A stretch of DNA of 23,112 nucleotides from Apostichopus californicus (lineage: Eukaryota > Echinodermata > Holothuroidea > Aspidochirotida > Stichopodidae), in NCBI GenBank assembly GCA_020650975.1, contig JAIPMN010006778.1:1-23112 (forward strand). The letters are read 5' to 3'. This document shows, piece by piece, positions 20,365-23,112 of the stretch (positions are counted from its first letter, which is position 1; each line of letters opens with the position of its first letter). The notes beneath the pieces are model-generated. The model was not told the origin of the DNA, did no database searches, and worked only from the letters and a program-made list of their open reading frames with translations. A program made the translations under genes and the position numbers.

Positions 20365-20494
20365 CAATTCACAGAAAGAAGAAAAGAAAAAAATATGAAC
20401 GAAAAATTGCATAAGAAATGAGATAAACCAAAACAGTACTGATATACACTTCTCATATCTTAAAAAAAAAAAACAATTCACAGAAAGAAGAAAA
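20365..20494. repeat. Direct repeat caattcacagaaagaag
   Basis: The phrase caattcacagaaagaagaaaa occurs at 20365 and again at 20474, 109 bp apart, each in A-rich surroundings. Confidence 0.75.
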
Positions 20495-21646
20495 AAGGAA
20501 GCGAAAGAAACTATAATCAGTCTGTTGTATTTAATCTTAAATCTAACTTATATCTAATCCGCCACAGAATTTGAACAACAACAATTTACATTTAAGAAAT
20601 GACACAAAAGGATATATATTACCATGTGTGGATGATTTCCCAAAAATTTCAAATCATAGCAGTAAGTCTAAACAATAATTCCATCCTTATAGAGGTAAAT
20701 CAACTAGGAGATAAAAATTCCTTGCAGAGACCTGCCTTTCCTTGTTCTTAAATTCTTGAAGAATATTCAAAGAATATTCACTGACAGATTTTTTCTTTTC
20801 TTTAATTACACAAGTCAATACTGCACTAACTGTGTTCTCCTTGCTAGCTAAAGCCTTTCCATACATTGCGTGTGAAACATCACCTTCCAAAAAAACCCAA
20901 GTCATTTTATATACAGATATCTCAGTGTGTTATAGGGACCAGTAGAAACTACTACGACAGTTCCATTCTGTCACAGGGGGGGAATAACTATTGAAATGAA
21001 AAACCACTTCATACCCTACGAGAGTATAAATAAGACATCTACGATATATTCCACCCCATATCGGAGAAATAAAAAAAAATGAAAAAATCGTGTGACAACT
21101 TTTAGACCTTCACGACAATTAGTATTTTGGATAATTGCTCACTCGAGTCGTGATCATTATTTCAATACAGCTGACTGGATTTGTAAGAAAACCCAGAGTA
21201 CTAGACCACGTCATTAAACAGGGGGAAATTCAAGTGTAGTGAGGCAGCATTCAAGAATGCAGGATATACTGCAGGGGAGAGTGTGAAAGGTTCAAAGTAC
21301 ATGTATGCAGATTAGTTCCGTTTCTAATTGGCTTTGGGCTTAAATGCTAATCAAGACAAAACCACGAGATCCAACGTGTACTGTCTTTCAATGTGTATTA
21401 GAGTGTTAGGTACTTGCATGTATATTAAGGGCACTGGATCAGAACAGGACTTGAGAACGAAAAATTGATTTTTCAGAAGAGTTGTGACTCAATCAAAATG
21501 GTGGATAAATTGTCTGTAGGGTTCAACAGTCCAGAATCAGCTTTTACTAGTAATGTCATTGATAGCTGCTGCCCAATGGCTTAATGTGCCACAATCACAT
21601 TATTACAGAGTGAACTTGATGTTGGTTTTTATTTTTTAACCACATT

Positions 21647-21740
21647 AAGTACATTAACTATTGAGTGTGTTTGGGAATCACCAATGTTAATGAAGTACAT
21701 TCACTATTGAGTGGGTTTGGGAATCACCAATGTTAATGAA
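21647..21740. repeat. 46-bp tandem duplication
   Basis: Units begin aagtacatt at 21647 and 21693 and run through ttgggaatcaccaatgttaa. Two base changes separate them (actattgagtgtg against actattgagtggg and one upstream). Confidence 0.92.
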
Positions 21741-22929
21741 GGCAAAGACAATCGATCACACATTTATACAATACAATTGTAGAGTACTACGTAGAACCTC
21801 TCTTGATGCTTGACAACTTGAATTGGAGAATAATTCAACAATCACTATGTCCAAGGTACAGTACTTGCAATAAATTCACTTCACTATCGGCCACACATAG
21901 TTGGATAAATTGATGGAGACGAGGTGAGGGGGCGGGGGGGGCGGGAGGGAACAGCATCAATCCTATGGGGTGATGTATCCAGCTACGTCAAAGTTTATTG
22001 TAATGCAGTTCCTTGCCTTGCATTGATTTCCAAGGGTCGATTTTTGATACTAAGTTACAGTTAATTCCCATTCCAATGGAATTTCCGTAACTGCAAAGTG
22101 CTGTGTTTCCAGCGACTTCCGTAAAATTTGAATGTGCTCAATACAATCGGCTGTTCAGAGACGGCTCGGATCCGTTCGAATAAAACTTGAAATGACGGTG
22201 ATATATGCATACAGTAGGGTGAGATGCAGGTCATATTGCATGTGGTCTAATAAATATAAATGTGTTACTGTAGTTACTGGTAAAGAGTGAGGGTTTTTAA
22301 ATTATAATTTCGAAATAAGGATATCTACAAAATAACTACCATGATTTCTGAGCAAAGACCGAAAAAGTGATTCCTATTTATGTTGCACTTTGGGTTGCTA
22401 TGAGACACGGTCTAGCTCTCAAATAGGAGATGTCGTGAATTCTCTTGATCATGATGGTATTTGCAGCACTATGAGAAAGTGCATGTGGCTGTGCAAAACA
22501 TATGCAGCAGCTCAGAAATGCATACCTTCTTATAAATCGGTCAAGGAGTTCAATCAATGATAGATACTGTATATGTATATTTCCATATTGTTGGTATGGA
22601 TTGAGGCACCCAAGAATACATACAACATGTGCGTATCTTTCAGTATACAGAAGAAAATGTAAATTTTTCTAACACAAAAAACATAGCTTTTACAGACATT
22701 CTTACACATATTAAGTGAGATGTAGTCATGTGACGACACAGAATCACAAATTGTCATTAAGTGCCAGTGACATGTATAGTCAGTAACTAAATATATCATC
22801 TATTTTTCTCTATGTTAAATGCATACAGTGATATAAATATATAGTTGTCTGATGATCACTCAACGCGTGAAACTAGTTAAGTTCTAGTGTTCCACTAGTC
22901 TCAACCTATATACAGGTGCCAAACGCCTA

Positions 22930-23112
22930 CAGTGGAATTACGACCTTCCTTACTGGTTTCGAACCTCTGGACATACAATCAGCGTCCATAGCCTAGTGGT
23001 TAGGGTGTCGGCATATAAAGCCGGAGGCCCAGGTTCGAATCCCGGTGCAGGCTGGAAGTTTTTTCACTGTTCTTGATTTTCCAACTCATTACAATTTCGA
23101 TTATATATATAT
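22930..23112 (+). mobile_element. tRNA-derived SINE, copy 3, reaching the window edge
   Basis: It is the same family as the two copies in intron 4, on the opposite strand. The 5' module (22930-22981) has CTGGTTTCGAACCTCTGG. The tRNA-like body is 22982-23052 with anticodon arm TCGGC-ATATAAA-GCCGG and box B GGTTCGAATCC. The tail from 23053 matches the others up to the AT-rich end. The acceptor stem pairs at five of seven positions, the best of the three. Confidence 0.85.

Larger units (their letters stand above)
15762..23112. other. Upstream region without a recognisable gene
   Basis: It should contain, or lead to, the missing 5' exon(s) and promoter of the minus-strand NIPA gene, but no exon can be placed with confidence. 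A candidate donor on the minus strand is TTGAGG|gtaagt near 20150; it is weak evidence alone. Open frames here (18456-19016 plus, 20687-20905 minus and others) have no recognised domains. Long A, C and G runs are frequent. Confidence 0.6.

Noticed and set aside
20687..20905. 72-residue minus-strand frame considered as the missing first exon
   Set aside because: It has no clear donor in the needed phase and no similarity to known NIPA N-termini.

Overview
The window is eukaryotic, AT-rich and mostly non-coding. It has spliced exons with GT/AG junctions, tRNA-derived SINEs, DNA-transposon relics, poly-C/poly-G runs and micro- and minisatellites. The intron sizes and repeat types suggest a metazoan, and the protein resembles vertebrate NIPA2/NIPAL1. 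A marine invertebrate such as an echinoderm or another deuterostome is my guess. That is inference; nothing in the window fixes the taxon.

One protein-coding gene is supported. It lies on the minus strand and encodes a NIPA-family (SLC57) magnesium transporter related to NIPA2/NIPAL1/NIPAL4. Five coding exons were placed by protein similarity, splice signals and reading phase: 15524-15671, 6781-6837, 5816-5906, 2688-2851 and 1131-1714. They join without a frame break to 1044 bases, which is 347 residues plus TAA; human NIPA2 has about 360 residues. The first exon stays open 30 codons upstream of its ATG, to a strong splice acceptor at 15762-15763. At least one more 5' exon, coding or untranslated, must therefore lie further upstream, and I could not place it.

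Region by region: 1-1130 is the 3' flank or 3' UTR and holds a CpG-richer patch with a 16-bp hairpin. Intron 4 (1715-2687) holds two copies and one fragment of a tRNA-derived SINE. Intron 3 (2852-5815) holds G/C-rich low complexity and a perfect RFX-type X-box. Intron 2 (5907-6780) is plain. Intron 1 (6838-15523) is mostly transposon debris: a 2.8-kb element with matching ends and a 5-bp target duplication (7267-10104) that contains other repeats, a second kind of tRNA-like SINE (about 10419), a C-rich minisatellite (11591-11965), and a 692-bp hAT-like non-autonomous element with an 8-bp target duplication (13764-14455). The upstream 7.3 kb (15762-23112) has no gene I can support. It carries G-quadruplex-type runs, small duplications and a third copy of the first SINE at the window edge.

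I saw no new multi-gene system. The most interesting items are the undescribed-looking repeat families (a SINE with an opposed second B-box-like motif, a 46-bp duplication flanking one SINE, a palindromic nested transposon), the marked excess of the ACTGTA/TACAGT motif, and the unresolved N-terminus of the transporter.
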